From contig CAJTOV010000004.1 in assembly GCA_910577765.1 (NCBI GenBank), forward strand, positions 1-64,000: a stretch of DNA of 64,000 nucleotides, written 5' to 3'. Source of the DNA: an uncultured Lachnospiraceae bacterium. Lineage in GTDB: Bacteria; Bacillota; Clostridia; Lachnospirales; Lachnospiraceae. Position 1 is the first letter of the stretch. Every line of letters begins with the position of its first letter. Positions 43,874 through 52,664 of this stretch are shown piece after piece. Under the pieces are notes generated by a model that worked only from the letters and a program-made list of their open reading frames with translations, did not search any database and was not told where the DNA came from. A program made the position numbers and the translations under genes.

Positions 43874-44164
43874 CTACGCGTTAGCATGAGGGACATCTTC
43901 GGAATCGGCACTCTTGTCTGAATTAGCAGAGCTCTTAATATAGTTGGCCATAGCTACCTGTAATGAACGTACAGACATACTTCCAGGCGATTTGGCTGAT
44001 TTGTTGATTCGCTCTGCCTCGGATAATTCCTCGCGAATGATGGAAATCTGCTTCGGTGCATCAATGGCGATGCGCACCCCGTCAGAAGCACATTCGAGAA
44101 GGGTAATCCGGATATTGTCCCCGATCAAAATACTTTCGTTTTTTTTGCGCCTAAGAATTAACAT
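43874..44164 (-). CDS. csrA: Carbon storage/translation regulator CsrA with extended C-terminus
   Basis: 96 residues from the ATG at 44164, with GAAGGGAG about 10 bases upstream. CsrA binds GGA motifs in mRNA leaders and represses flagellin translation; FliW sequesters it. The core MLILRRKKNESILIGDNIRITLLECASDGVRIAIDAPKQISIIREEL is canonical. The normal protein is 60-75 residues; here about 35 Ser/Ala/Lys/Asp-rich residues are added at the end (SVRSLQVAMANYIKSSANSDKSAD). A longer start (GTG 44173) would overlap fliW by 4 bases. Confidence 0.92.
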   Translation of the reverse strand: MLILRRKKNESILIGDNIRITLLECASDGVRIAIDAPKQISIIREELSEAERINKSAKSPGSMSVRSLQVAMANYIKSSANSDKSADSEDVPHANA

Positions 44165-44169
44165 CTGTA

Positions 44170-44628
44170 TCACACTCCCTTCCGTGAATCAGTTAAAGCC
44201 GGGAAGGAGCCGAGCTTATGGTGAAAACCATAGGGGGAACCTTCAAGGATCAGTTGCATTCCCACACGGGTTTGAGGATTGATTGCCAGCGGACATTTGA
44301 GATTCACCGTATTCTCCAGGTAATCATCCTTTACCACACAGACCACATAGTAGGAGAGATCTCCACTGTCCGACACGGATAAATAGGAAAGCTCTTCCGG
44401 TGTAAGGTCGGGTGTGTAATCCGGAGAAAGATACATGGGGTTCATAGTTACAAAGGCAATCTCAGGCTGTTCCACAGACTGGAACAGGATAACCGAATCA
44501 TCATTCTCATTAAGATAAAGAGGAAGATAATTCTTCAGATCCGGGAAACCAAACAATCCATCCGTAAAGAATACCAGATCTTCTTTTTGATACTCAATTT
44601 CACCATAATACTCAGTTTGAATCTTCAT
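44170..44628 (-). CDS. fliW: Flagellar assembly factor FliW
   Basis: 152 residues. FliW binds flagellin and CsrA, forming the FliW-CsrA-flagellin partner switch. The typical N-terminus MKIQTEYYGEIEYQKEDLVFFTDGLFGFPDLKNYLPL and the C-terminal LKCPLAINPQTRVGMQLIL are present. The gene is immediately followed by csrA. GGAGTTTTTT-type sequence precedes the ATG at 44628. Confidence 0.94.
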   Translation of the reverse strand: MKIQTEYYGEIEYQKEDLVFFTDGLFGFPDLKNYLPLYLNENDDSVILFQSVEQPEIAFVTMNPMYLSPDYTPDLTPEELSYLSVSDSGDLSYYVVCVVKDDYLENTVNLKCPLAINPQTRVGMQLILEGSPYGFHHKLGSFPALTDSRKGV

Positions 44629-44645
44629 AAAAAACTCCTAAATCT

Positions 44646-45257
44646 TTAAGCTGTATAATTCATGTTGCTTCCCGTAGGATCAAAGCTGGGGGGAACATAG
44701 TTAAATCCGCCCAGGTATTCGAAATTCACTTCGGGATACTGCGTTATAATCGTCATGGCCAAGGCCGGCACATACGAAATCTCACCTTTGGCTACCCGCA
44801 GTTCAAAAGCACCCCGCTGGGCCGTATAAGCGGTCTCAGACTCCACACTGGGAGCAGAAGGAGCCGGTGAATTCGTATAAACCTGGGGAGTCACCTCAGC
44901 GCTGGTGCCGACAGCGGAACCAGTAGTCTCTACAGCGGTCTGGGCAGAAGCCGAACCTGCCGCCTGGTAGTGGCTGACAGCAGGAGCCGACTGATGAGCC
45001 GTCTTGCCAGAGACTGCCGGAGCCGGAACCGAAGCCGGTGTGGCAGACTTTTTGACTGAAAAAGCCTTGTTCACACGGTTGATATAATTCATATCCAGGG
45101 AGGCACCACCGGAGGAAGTCCTTGCCCGGAAGGCATTGTGACGCGCAATGGCTTTGCGGCGTTCAATATCGACCTGATCAGATGGGACCAGCCGCGCATT
45201 CTGGGAAAAACGGACTGCTTCAAAAGAAGTTGTCGAGAACCGGATAAGCTGACCCAT
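44646..45257 (-). CDS. Unrecognised flagellar-locus protein between flgL and fliW
   Basis: 203 residues with GGAGGTG before the ATG at 45257. The N-terminal ~85 residues are charged (MGQLIRFSTTSFEAVRFSQNARLVPSDQVD). A Ser/Ala/Thr/Val-rich linker (about 88-145) follows, then a compact C-terminal end: GAFELRVAKGEISYVPALAMTIITQYPEVNFEYLGGFNYVPPSFDP. The position corresponds to the DUF6470-type gene of Bacillus (between flgL and fliW), but I cannot confirm membership. No signal peptide. It may be exported or act as an assembly factor. Confidence 0.65.
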   Translation of the reverse strand: MGQLIRFSTTSFEAVRFSQNARLVPSDQVDIERRKAIARHNAFRARTSSGGASLDMNYINRVNKAFSVKKSATPASVPAPAVSGKTAHQSAPAVSHYQAAGSASAQTAVETTGSAVGTSAEVTPQVYTNSPAPSAPSVESETAYTAQRGAFELRVAKGEISYVPALAMTIITQYPEVNFEYLGGFNYVPPSFDPTGSNMNYTA

Positions 45258-45361
45258 AAAAACACCTCCAATCTGTTTAGAATATTTATCGGAATCATGC
45301 TTTCCCTCCGGAGAAAGGAAATCCCTTTTCGCGGTTCTCCGGTCAAGGAAAGCCGGTTCTG

Positions 45362-46534
45362 CTAACGAAGAAAATCAAATAAGGAAGACTGCATCAGCTT
45401 GGAACCCATCTGCAAAGATGCGGAATAAGAATACTGGTAAGAGAACATCTCCATGATTGACTCATAGGGGTCTGCACCCAGCTTATCCTTGTACTGTTCC
45501 TGCAGATTCTGGGAGGTCTTCTTGTGTTTCGTCTCCAGACCGTCCATGGTAGCCCACTTGGTACCGATATCACTATAGACAGTACCAACACGGCTATGGG
45601 TAAGGGTAGCCTTATCAATAAGCACCCCCATCTTCTCGGAAAACTCAACACAGTTGCTCTGACCCTCATCCAGTCTTGTGTTGCATGCATTCACTGCCTG
45701 CCCTAAAAGAAAGATCGGACTGTTCAGCAGACGCTCCTCAACTTCCTTTTTGGCATCTGCATCAGACATCTTATTGACTGTATCGGAATTAAGTCCGGTA
45801 AGCACATTCAAACCACCGGTAAAGGTGTCAAGAAGCGTATCACGGTTAGAGATATCACCATAACCTACATCTACCCGTCCCTGCTCCTTCATGGCTCTCA
45901 CAATATTATTCAGAGTCGTGTCGGAATTTGTAGTTCCGTTCTTGTCAGAACCGGAGAATTCCAGTGCTGCCGCAGGAGGATTGCCCTTCTCTACCAGTTT
46001 GATCTTCATGACGGTAGCGTCGGTATCGCCAGGAAACTTGTGTGTAAAAGTAAGCTCCATACCGTCACTGCTGAGTGCAAATGGCGGAGTAGATACATCG
46101 CTGCCGCCGAAGACGTAATAGTCTTCATACTGTCCATTGAGACAGTTAGCCATGAACTGGCCTTTCTGGAGGAAATCCTGGCGGACAGTCTCTACGGTCT
46201 GGTCTCCCTCATTATTATTGGAAGAACGGATATAGATCATCTGCTTCTGCGCTTCGGCCAGCTTGGTCTGGATCGAATACGCGCCGCTTTCCTGTTCTTC
46301 CAGGCGGTGTTTTAAGTCTCCCAGAAGATTAAGCTGACTCTGGATATCCTGAAACTTGTTGTCAAGCTTCTTGCCCTCGTAATAAGCCAGGGGATTCTCG
46401 GAAGCACTTTCATAGGCACGGCCGCTGGATATCTTATTCATGGCCTTATTCAGTTTGCTGTGCACATCATTCACAGAACTGCTGAACCTTCGGTTCAGTG
46501 CTGTATTGGTTACGCGGCTGTTGGTAACGCGCAT
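45362..46534 (-). CDS. flgL: Flagellar hook-filament junction protein FlgL (HAP3)
   Basis: 390 residues. FlgL joins hook and filament beside FlgK. The flagellin-like N-terminus is RVTNSRVTNTALNRRFSSSVNDVHSKLNKAMNKISSGRAYESASENP, and the C-terminal helix is PYESIMEMFSYQYSYSASLQMGSKLMQSSLFDFL. GGAGG lies just upstream of the ATG at 46534. The gene is AT-richer than the plus-strand operon. Confidence 0.93.
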   Translation of the reverse strand: MRVTNSRVTNTALNRRFSSSVNDVHSKLNKAMNKISSGRAYESASENPLAYYEGKKLDNKFQDIQSQLNLLGDLKHRLEEQESGAYSIQTKLAEAQKQMIYIRSSNNNEGDQTVETVRQDFLQKGQFMANCLNGQYEDYYVFGGSDVSTPPFALSSDGMELTFTHKFPGDTDATVMKIKLVEKGNPPAAALEFSGSDKNGTTNSDTTLNNIVRAMKEQGRVDVGYGDISNRDTLLDTFTGGLNVLTGLNSDTVNKMSDADAKKEVEERLLNSPIFLLGQAVNACNTRLDEGQSNCVEFSEKMGVLIDKATLTHSRVGTVYSDIGTKWATMDGLETKHKKTSQNLQEQYKDKLGADPYESIMEMFSYQYSYSASLQMGSKLMQSSLFDFLR

Positions 46535-46628
46535 AATATCTTACCTCCATTCTAACACATACCGGAAAAAATTACCAGTAGTTCTTTGCAGTATACAAAA
46601 TTTATTTAGATATTTAAAACAAAAATGA

Positions 46629-48380
46629 TCATCTTCCTACAAGTCCGGTATTATTGATCAGAGTATTAAGTGCTTCATCCAGGGCAGTCATCAGCCGGGC
46701 TGCGGCATTGTAAGCAGACATATAAGTCATCATGTTGGAGGCCTCCTCATCCAGGCTTACACCAGACACGGAATCCCTGGAGTCCTGAAGCCCGTTAAGC
46801 ACGGTTACACTGGACTTTAGGGACATGGTGTTATTTAAGGAATCATTGGCCAGGGTGGTGGATACATGGTTCATAAAGTTGGCAAAGGTATTATTCCCCA
46901 GGTTCATGCCAGGAACTGCAGGAAGATTGGAATTGGCCGACGGATCGGGATAAGTCTTCTTCATGGCTTCCAGCATATCGGTAACCGTGTCAGTAATATT
47001 ATCCCCGCCTTTTCCGATGGAAATAGTACCGTTGATCCAGTCTGCCGCAATGGTAATGTTCCCGGCAGTGATATCGTTGCCGTTCCGCGAAGCCAGAATA
47101 TCATATTGATTTCCACCTGCAGCGCCATTACCCTTGTTGTTAATGGCATTCATCATGCCTGCAAAGGCTTTTGCCAGAGTGTCAAGCTGGTCGTTATAAT
47201 ATTCATACCCATGTATATCATTGATGCCGCCGTTTCCCGTCTTCTCCAGCATATCCAGACTGGCCTGGATGGAGCCGCTGTTAAAGTGATTGGGACCATT
47301 CTTGTCAGCAGAAATCGTAACAGAGTTAGTGCCACCCTTGGGAAACGTGAAAGATGTCGTAATAGCGTCACCAGCGTTGTCATCATATTCATCCGCATCC
47401 AGACTAGGCCGGTTGCCGTTGACTGACATCTGCCCATAGTTATTGCCCAGACCACCCTCGGAACCGTTCACAAGGGTGAATCGCTGGGTGACACCGTTGG
47501 CATCGGTGTAAAGCATCTCCACCTTCAGATCGTCCGGCCATTCTTTCTTGCCGATGACATTGTAATTCTTATCAAGCTCATCCATCTTGTCAAACTGAAT
47601 AAGATTACCGGCCGCATCGGTAACGCCGGGGATTGTGTAGAATCCCGAATGCTCTGCATCCTTAAAGTAGGACACCTCAATAGGAATATAGCTGGAAAGC
47701 GTATCCAGCAGCATATTCCGTTCATCCATCAGTTCCAGGCTGGGCTGCCCAAGGACCTGGTTCCGCTTGATCTGTACATTCAGGTCACCGATCTGGCGCA
47801 GAAGATCATTGACCTCCTGCATGGCGCCGTTCTCACTCTGGTTAGTGCCGTCCAGACGCTCATACTCGGCCTGTTCTGCCTTGGCGATGTGGCCGGCAGC
47901 CTCATTCAGCAGATTGGTCAGGGCCTGCATGCGGGAACGCAGCTCGCTTTCAAAGACCGCGTCGTTGACATTGGCATTGTCATGGATGCTGGTCAGGGTA
48001 GACTGGATATTATTGAAAGCAGCGGTAATGCCGTCGATGGTACTCTCATCCAGCACATCCGCCAGGGAGTCCAGGGAAGTCTGGAACGCATCCTTGTAGC
48101 TGGCCTTGGACATCTGGGTCCGGTACTGGGCATCCAGATAGGGATCGCGGACCTGGGAGATCCGGTCCATACTGACGCCGAAGCCTACGGTCAGGTCCGG
48201 GCTGCACATATATTTGGATACGGGGTTGGTATAGTTCAGGCTGGAGGTCTCCAGACGCTGGCGGGTATAACCAACCGTATTCATATTGGCAAGATTCTGG
48301 CCGGTGATGTCCAGGCGCTTCTGGTTGGACTGCATGGCAGAAAGCGCTGTGGAAAAACCGGCAAAGGTAGCTCGTAACAT
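46629..48380 (-). CDS. flgK: Flagellar hook-associated protein FlgK (HAP1)
   Basis: 583 residues. The N-terminal rod/hook signature LSAMQSNQKRLDITGQNLANMNTVGYTRQRLE, the DPYLDAQYRTQMSKASYKDAFQTSLDSLADVLDES segment and the C-terminal SGVSLDEEASNMMTYMSAYNAAARLMTALDEALNTLINNTGLVG are canonical. It forms the first hook-filament junction zone. GGAGGATATGATCT precedes the ATG at 48380. flgN, its chaperone, is directly upstream. Confidence 0.95.
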   Translation of the reverse strand: MLRATFAGFSTALSAMQSNQKRLDITGQNLANMNTVGYTRQRLETSSLNYTNPVSKYMCSPDLTVGFGVSMDRISQVRDPYLDAQYRTQMSKASYKDAFQTSLDSLADVLDESTIDGITAAFNNIQSTLTSIHDNANVNDAVFESELRSRMQALTNLLNEAAGHIAKAEQAEYERLDGTNQSENGAMQEVNDLLRQIGDLNVQIKRNQVLGQPSLELMDERNMLLDTLSSYIPIEVSYFKDAEHSGFYTIPGVTDAAGNLIQFDKMDELDKNYNVIGKKEWPDDLKVEMLYTDANGVTQRFTLVNGSEGGLGNNYGQMSVNGNRPSLDADEYDDNAGDAITTSFTFPKGGTNSVTISADKNGPNHFNSGSIQASLDMLEKTGNGGINDIHGYEYYNDQLDTLAKAFAGMMNAINNKGNGAAGGNQYDILASRNGNDITAGNITIAADWINGTISIGKGGDNITDTVTDMLEAMKKTYPDPSANSNLPAVPGMNLGNNTFANFMNHVSTTLANDSLNNTMSLKSSVTVLNGLQDSRDSVSGVSLDEEASNMMTYMSAYNAAARLMTALDEALNTLINNTGLVGR

Positions 48381-48398
48381 AGATCATATCCTCCAAAC

Positions 48399-48839
48399 TT
48401 ATGCGTGTGTGTCGTGAAAGTGGGGCTTTGGCGCCCCGGCAAGGGTCTCCTGGAATTCCTTTAACCGCAGCTTCAGGATCCGGTCAGACGAATCCTTGGA
48501 ATCCGTAAGAAGCTTTAACTGCCCGGTGAGCCGGTCAAACAGGGGAGAGAGAACCGCGGTCTCCTCCTGGGAAGCACGGTCCAGAACCTGCCGGAAGGTC
48601 AGCCCCTCCCAGCCCAGGGCCTTCATCTGCTTTGCGCGGTGCTGTTCCAGTCCCCGCAGCCGCAGGATCAAAGCCTGCTCCTGCTGCAGGAAGCCGTTGA
48701 TCCGGCCATGGCTTCCGGAGGAGGCGGCCTCTGCCTTGGCATTCTCCGTCTGGGTCAGGGATACCATCAGGTCCGCCAGCTGCTCCAGGGTGCGTCCGAA
48801 TGCTTCAAGGTCAGCCGGACGGCTGTCTGTATATTCCAT
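48399..48839 (-). CDS. flgN: Flagellar export chaperone FlgN
   Basis: 146 residues. A long helical protein (FGRTLEQLADLMVSLTQTENAKAEAASSG ... QQEQALILRLRGLEQHRAKQMKALGWEGLTFRQVL) with the pattern of FlgN, the chaperone for FlgK and FlgL. It sits between flgM and flgK, the standard order flgM-flgN-flgK-flgL. AAGGAGTTATTTT lies before the ATG at 48839. Confidence 0.9.
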   Translation of the reverse strand: MEYTDSRPADLEAFGRTLEQLADLMVSLTQTENAKAEAASSGSHGRINGFLQQEQALILRLRGLEQHRAKQMKALGWEGLTFRQVLDRASQEETAVLSPLFDRLTGQLKLLTDSKDSSDRILKLRLKEFQETLAGAPKPHFHDTHA

Positions 48840-48868
48840 AAAATAACTCCTTCATAAAAAATATGCCT

Positions 48869-49177
48869 TTAGCGGTAGCCCAGCATATGCTCGGCAATCT
48901 GTCTGGCATCCGGCTGGTAAGTGCCGGACGCAACTGCGGACTGAAGACGCAGGACTTCGCTCTGGCTGGCGCCCTTTTCCACCTTGTCGTTCAGGGTTCT
49001 GGCAAGGACGCGTGCAAAACCTGCATCACTGGCGCCGGAAGCCTGGGGCTTGCGGATGGTGACTTTATCATAGTTGCCCGCGGCCTTCTCCGGTGCGGGA
49101 ACGGGTTTGTCTGCCTGGACCACATGGGTGCGGTAGCTGGGATACTCGGCTCCCCTGGTATATAACTTGACGTTCAT
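48869..49177 (-). CDS. flgM: Anti-sigma-28 factor FlgM
   Basis: 102 residues from the ATG at 49177, preceded by AAAGGAGGGCG. FlgM holds the flagellar sigma factor until the hook is complete and is then exported. The C-terminal sigma-binding part is evident: VEKGASQSEVLRLQSAVASGTYQPDARQIAEHML. The N-terminal half is charged and probably disordered. It is driven by its own sigma-28-type promoter, giving the usual negative feedback. The longer reading frame from 49219 is not needed. Confidence 0.92.
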   Translation of the reverse strand: MNVKLYTRGAEYPSYRTHVVQADKPVPAPEKAAGNYDKVTIRKPQASGASDAGFARVLARTLNDKVEKGASQSEVLRLQSAVASGTYQPDARQIAEHMLGYR

Positions 49178-49242
49178 AATCGCCCTCCTTTCTATGGATG
49201 GGTTTGTTGTAAATCTCACTTCTGAAAATACATTTACTTAAA

Positions 49243-49269
49243 TTATCGGCGTTTTTTCGGGAAGAATAA
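49243..49269 (-). promoter_or_regulatory. Sigma-28-type promoter for flgM-flgN-flgK-flgL-fliW-csrA
   Basis: On the minus strand GCCGATAA occupies 49250-49243, with TTAT 15 bases upstream (49269-49266). It lies 65 bases before the flgM start and faces away from a second promoter of the same class. Confidence 0.7.
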
Positions 49270-49338
49270 GTGTAACGGAACATTTAATGGTCCTGTTTTC
49301 ACGATTACGAAATTTTTACATAAATTTAAGGAAAAAGC

Positions 49339-49366
49339 TAATAGACAATACCCTTTGCGCCGATAT
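49339..49366 (+). promoter_or_regulatory. Sigma-28-type promoter for the FliK-like/FlhB-C operon
   Basis: TAAT (49339-49342), a 16-base spacer and a perfect GCCGATAT (49359-49366), the Bacillus sigma-D -10 consensus. It lies 98 bases before the start of the gene at 49465 and is about 70 bases from the divergent flgM promoter. Confidence 0.72.
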
Positions 49367-49464
49367 ATATTAGATATAGTGACGTTAAGCATAAGTATGC
49401 CCGGAGCACATGGAATCCAGTGACTCTGCTCACCAAGTTGTGCCGGCGGCAGGCAGGAGGAATG

Positions 49465-50889
49465 ATGGCGAATATTTTGCAGGTGTCCAGCCCTTCCATC
49501 AATAACAACCGGAACATTATAGATACCCAGGGGGTAAAGAACGAGAACAATTCCCAGATCCACAATCCGGTTGACCCTACCAGGGTGGTGCGGGCCGACG
49601 GCCAGACCGGTGGACGGACAGGGACTGCTACAGGGGAAGGAACCTATAGCATCATTGATTATGAAAGCAATTACGGTGCGTTCGTCCAGAAGCTGGAAGA
49701 CGCCCTGGGACTGCCGGGACTTCTGAAGCAGATATTTTCCCAGGATCTGGCCACCTGGCTGTTAAGCGGGCAGGAGGAAGTGGGGGAACTGGCCCAGGAA
49801 ATTCTGGCCGCTCTCCGGGCCGACTCACCGGAGGAGCTTTTGCAGCTTCTGAAGGAACAGCAGGCAGCCCAGGCCAAGTTCGCCGGTCCCCTGTTTGACA
49901 ACTTAAGAAGCCTTCTGGCCGGCAATGCCCCGGACGGACTGAAAGAGTCTGTGCTGGCATTTTTAAAAGGATATAATGATTTTTCCGCAGGGGAGCACCA
50001 GCTGAAACAGATGCAGACCCTGACAGACGATATCAGCAGGCTTATGTTCAGCTCCTTCCGGGAGGATTTCCGGCAGCTGACGGAGCTGATGAACTGGAAC
50101 GCTGGCAACGGGGATACGGCGGCCAATGCCGAGGTCATCAACCAGAGGCTGATTCCCTATCTTTCCGGCTACATTTCCCGTACCCATGATTACGGCCCCA
50201 TCCGCAATGCGGCCATGCTGTTCATCTTCCACGCGGTCCGGTATGAGAACGGAGGCATGGACCGCCTCATGCAGTACTTTGACCGGATGGCAGGCAGCCG
50301 GGAATTCCAGCAGCTTTACAAGGGGGATGCCCAGGAAGACCTGCAGAATACCATTCAGTCCCTGGCGCACCAGAGCCATGGGAAGGGATTCGCGGATCTG
50401 TTCTCCCAGCTCCTTTTACGGGGGGCCAACGGCCAGGCCGGCCTGGAGAATATCCAGCAGTTCTATGATGTGTTCAATGGCATGCTGGTCAACGAAAGCG
50501 TATATCTTCCGCTGATGCATATCCTGATGCCTTTCCGGTACCAGGATAAGGAGGTTATGTCGGAGATGTGGGTGGACCCGGATGCCAAAAAGGACAGCCA
50601 GGACGAAGCCAGGAAGATCAAGATGCTTCTGAAGTTTGATGTCCAGAGCCTGGGCAGGTTCGATCTGCTGATGACGCTCCAGAACCGGCAGGTAGATATG
50701 CAGCTTTATGTTCCCGAAGGGCTTACCGGCCAGAAAGAGAACATTCAGGCCAGCGTGGCGGCCATTATGAAGAAGAACAATCTGTCCCTGGGCAAGGTTC
50801 TGGTCCGTCGGAAAGAGATGGATATTACGGTTAAGGAGGCATTTCCCGAGCTGAGGCAGAAGGAGAGGGGTATCAATGTCAGAATTTGA
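49465..50889 (+). CDS. FliK-like C-terminal domain protein upstream of an FlhB-C homologue
   Basis: 474 residues from ATG 49465 (the adjacent ATG 49462 is too near GGAGG). The N-terminal ~65 residues are polar and likely disordered; the middle is helical (LLKQIFSQDLATWLLSGQEEVGELAQEILAALRADSPEELL). The C-terminal ~140 residues resemble the FliK Flg_hook domain: KMLLKFDVQSLGRFDLLMTLQNRQVDMQLYVPEG, then SVAAIMKKNNLSLGKVLVRR. Its partner gene is an FlhB C-terminal homologue, as in the Bacillus ylqG-ylqH pair. A second substrate-specificity ruler or switch component is inferred. Confidence 0.72.
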   Translation: MANILQVSSPSINNNRNIIDTQGVKNENNSQIHNPVDPTRVVRADGQTGGRTGTATGEGTYSIIDYESNYGAFVQKLEDALGLPGLLKQIFSQDLATWLLSGQEEVGELAQEILAALRADSPEELLQLLKEQQAAQAKFAGPLFDNLRSLLAGNAPDGLKESVLAFLKGYNDFSAGEHQLKQMQTLTDDISRLMFSSFREDFRQLTELMNWNAGNGDTAANAEVINQRLIPYLSGYISRTHDYGPIRNAAMLFIFHAVRYENGGMDRLMQYFDRMAGSREFQQLYKGDAQEDLQNTIQSLAHQSHGKGFADLFSQLLLRGANGQAGLENIQQFYDVFNGMLVNESVYLPLMHILMPFRYQDKEVMSEMWVDPDAKKDSQDEARKIKMLLKFDVQSLGRFDLLMTLQNRQVDMQLYVPEGLTGQKENIQASVAAIMKKNNLSLGKVLVRRKEMDITVKEAFPELRQKERGINVRI

Positions 50890-51196
50890 AGAGCTGATGA
50901 GCAAAAAGGCGGTTGCCTTAAAATATGACCCGGAGAAGAACGGCGCCCCGGTGGTGGTGGCATCCGGTATGGGGTACATGGCGGAGCGGATCACAGAGGC
51001 GGCCCTGGATGCCGGGGTCCCCGTCTATGAGGATGATTCCCTGGCCACCCTGCTGGGCCAGATGAAGCTGGGGGCGGCGATTCCGGAGGAGCTGTACCAG
51101 GCAGTGGTGGAGATCTATGTCTACTTCCTGGGCTTTGTGCCGGACCCGGCAGCAGAAGGCGGGGCGGAAGAAGAACTTCCGGAGAAGGAACCGTAA
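50876..51196 (+). CDS. Stand-alone FlhB C-terminal domain protein (YlqH/FhlB type)
   Basis: 106 residues beginning SEFEELMSKKAVALKYDPEKNGAPVVVASGMGYMAERITEAALDAGVPVYEDDSLATLLGQM, which follows the FlhB cytoplasmic domain after its cleavage site; the NPTH motif itself is absent. Such proteins can substitute for the cleaved FlhB C-terminal fragment in other bacteria. The tail is Glu/Ala/Pro-rich. It overlaps the previous gene by 14 bases. AGGAGAGGGGT precedes the ATG. Confidence 0.88.
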   Translation: MSEFEELMSKKAVALKYDPEKNGAPVVVASGMGYMAERITEAALDAGVPVYEDDSLATLLGQMKLGAAIPEELYQAVVEIYVYFLGFVPDPAAEGGAEEELPEKEP

Positions 51197-51245
51197 CTTT
51201 ACCTATTATATATAGGAAGAACCAGGAAAAGGAGGCAGCGCAGCA

Positions 51246-52649
51246 ATGGGAAATGTTTTCAAACGGAGAGTCGCGGCCATACTGCTGATATGCCTGGCAG
51301 TGCTGGCCCCTGTGCAGACTGTCCAGGCAGCCAAGGACTCCAAGGATTCCAAGGCATCGGAAGCCATCAGCAAGGTAAGTGTGCGGATCAGCTCCAAGCT
51401 GGAGGCAGGAAGCACCCTGCCTGCCATAGAACTGGATACCGGCACCCCGGAGAACGGGGGCATCCGGGTATCCGCAGGCAACAGCAAGTACCACGTATCC
51501 GCGGCCGAGTGGACCGACAAGGGCAACAAGGAGATGAAGGCGGCGGACGAGCCCCAGATGAAGATCACCCTGGAGCCGGAGGACGTGAGTCAGGATTATT
51601 TTCTGGCATCCTATAAGTCTTCGGACGTGAAGGTCAGCGGCGGCAGCTTTGTATCAGCCAGAAGAAGCGGCGACAATCTGGTGGTGACGGTCCGGGTCCA
51701 GGGGATCAAGGGAGATTACGATGCGCCCAAGGATGCCTACTGGTACGAGGACCGGCTGGGAGAAGCCCGGTGGGAGAAGCCGGAGAATACTTCCGGCACC
51801 TATGAACTCCAGCTCTTCCGGGACGGGAAGTCCGTCCATAAAGTTGACAGGGTTTCCGCAGTTAAGTATAATTTTTATCCGTACATGACGGAAGCCGGGG
51901 AATATACCTTCAAGGTGCGGACCATTCCTGATACGGACCTTCAGAAGAAATACGGCAAGAAAAGCGAATGGCTGGAGTCCGGGGAACTGGAGATCACGGA
52001 CCGGTATGTGTCCGACGGCAAGGGACAGCAGAACAAGGACAGCACCATGGTCAAGGGTGCGGATACCGTAGGCTGGGTCAAGGAAGAAGGGGACCGGTGG
52101 ATCTACCGGCTTCCTGACGGCAATCTGTGCCGGGGCGGCTGGCGGGATATCAGCGGCCAGTGGTATTTCTTTGATATGGACGGTTATATGGCCACCGGAT
52201 GGCGGCAGGTAGACGGACGCTGGCACTATCTTCACGAAAACGGCCAGATGGCCGTAGGCTGGAACCGGATTAACGGCAAATGGTACTTTTTCCATAACAA
52301 TTCCCAGGACGGCCAGACCGAAGGTGCCATGATCGGTCCCGGCTGGCAGGTCATCGGTTCCTGGTATTATTTCTTCAATGAGGACGGTTCGGCCTACACC
52401 GGCTGGCTCCAGCAGAACGGTAAGTATTATTATCTCAATGAGCTGGACAACAGTCTCCAGGGCGCCATGTTTACCGGCTGGATGGAGCGGGACGGGAAGA
52501 CCTATTATCTGGACAGCAACGGCGAACGGGCATCCGGCTGGTGCCAGATCGACGGAAGCTGGCATTACTTCTATCCGGAGACCGGCGAGATGGCCCGGAG
52601 TACAGAGGTCAGCGGATTTGCGGTGGATGAAAACGGTGTGTGGAGATAG
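51246..52649 (+). CDS. Exported cell-wall-binding repeat protein (paralogue 1)
   Basis: 467 residues with AAAGGAGGCAG before the ATG. A signal peptide is clear (RRVAAILLICLAVLAPVQTVQAA, about 8-30). A beta-rich middle domain (about 40-250; KVSVRISSKLEAGSTLPAIELDTG, ASYKSSDVKVSGGSF) is followed by about eight choline/glucan-binding-type repeats of some 20 residues with the pattern GWR-DG-WYFFD-DG-MATGW (about 290-455). The fold and repeats suggest attachment to wall polysaccharide. It is Sec-exported, yet lies in a sigma-28-controlled flagellar operon. Its role is unknown. Confidence 0.82.
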   Translation: MGNVFKRRVAAILLICLAVLAPVQTVQAAKDSKDSKASEAISKVSVRISSKLEAGSTLPAIELDTGTPENGGIRVSAGNSKYHVSAAEWTDKGNKEMKAADEPQMKITLEPEDVSQDYFLASYKSSDVKVSGGSFVSARRSGDNLVVTVRVQGIKGDYDAPKDAYWYEDRLGEARWEKPENTSGTYELQLFRDGKSVHKVDRVSAVKYNFYPYMTEAGEYTFKVRTIPDTDLQKKYGKKSEWLESGELEITDRYVSDGKGQQNKDSTMVKGADTVGWVKEEGDRWIYRLPDGNLCRGGWRDISGQWYFFDMDGYMATGWRQVDGRWHYLHENGQMAVGWNRINGKWYFFHNNSQDGQTEGAMIGPGWQVIGSWYYFFNEDGSAYTGWLQQNGKYYYLNELDNSLQGAMFTGWMERDGKTYYLDSNGERASGWCQIDGSWHYFYPETGEMARSTEVSGFAVDENGVWR

Positions 52650-52664
52650 AGGAGGATTTGGAAG

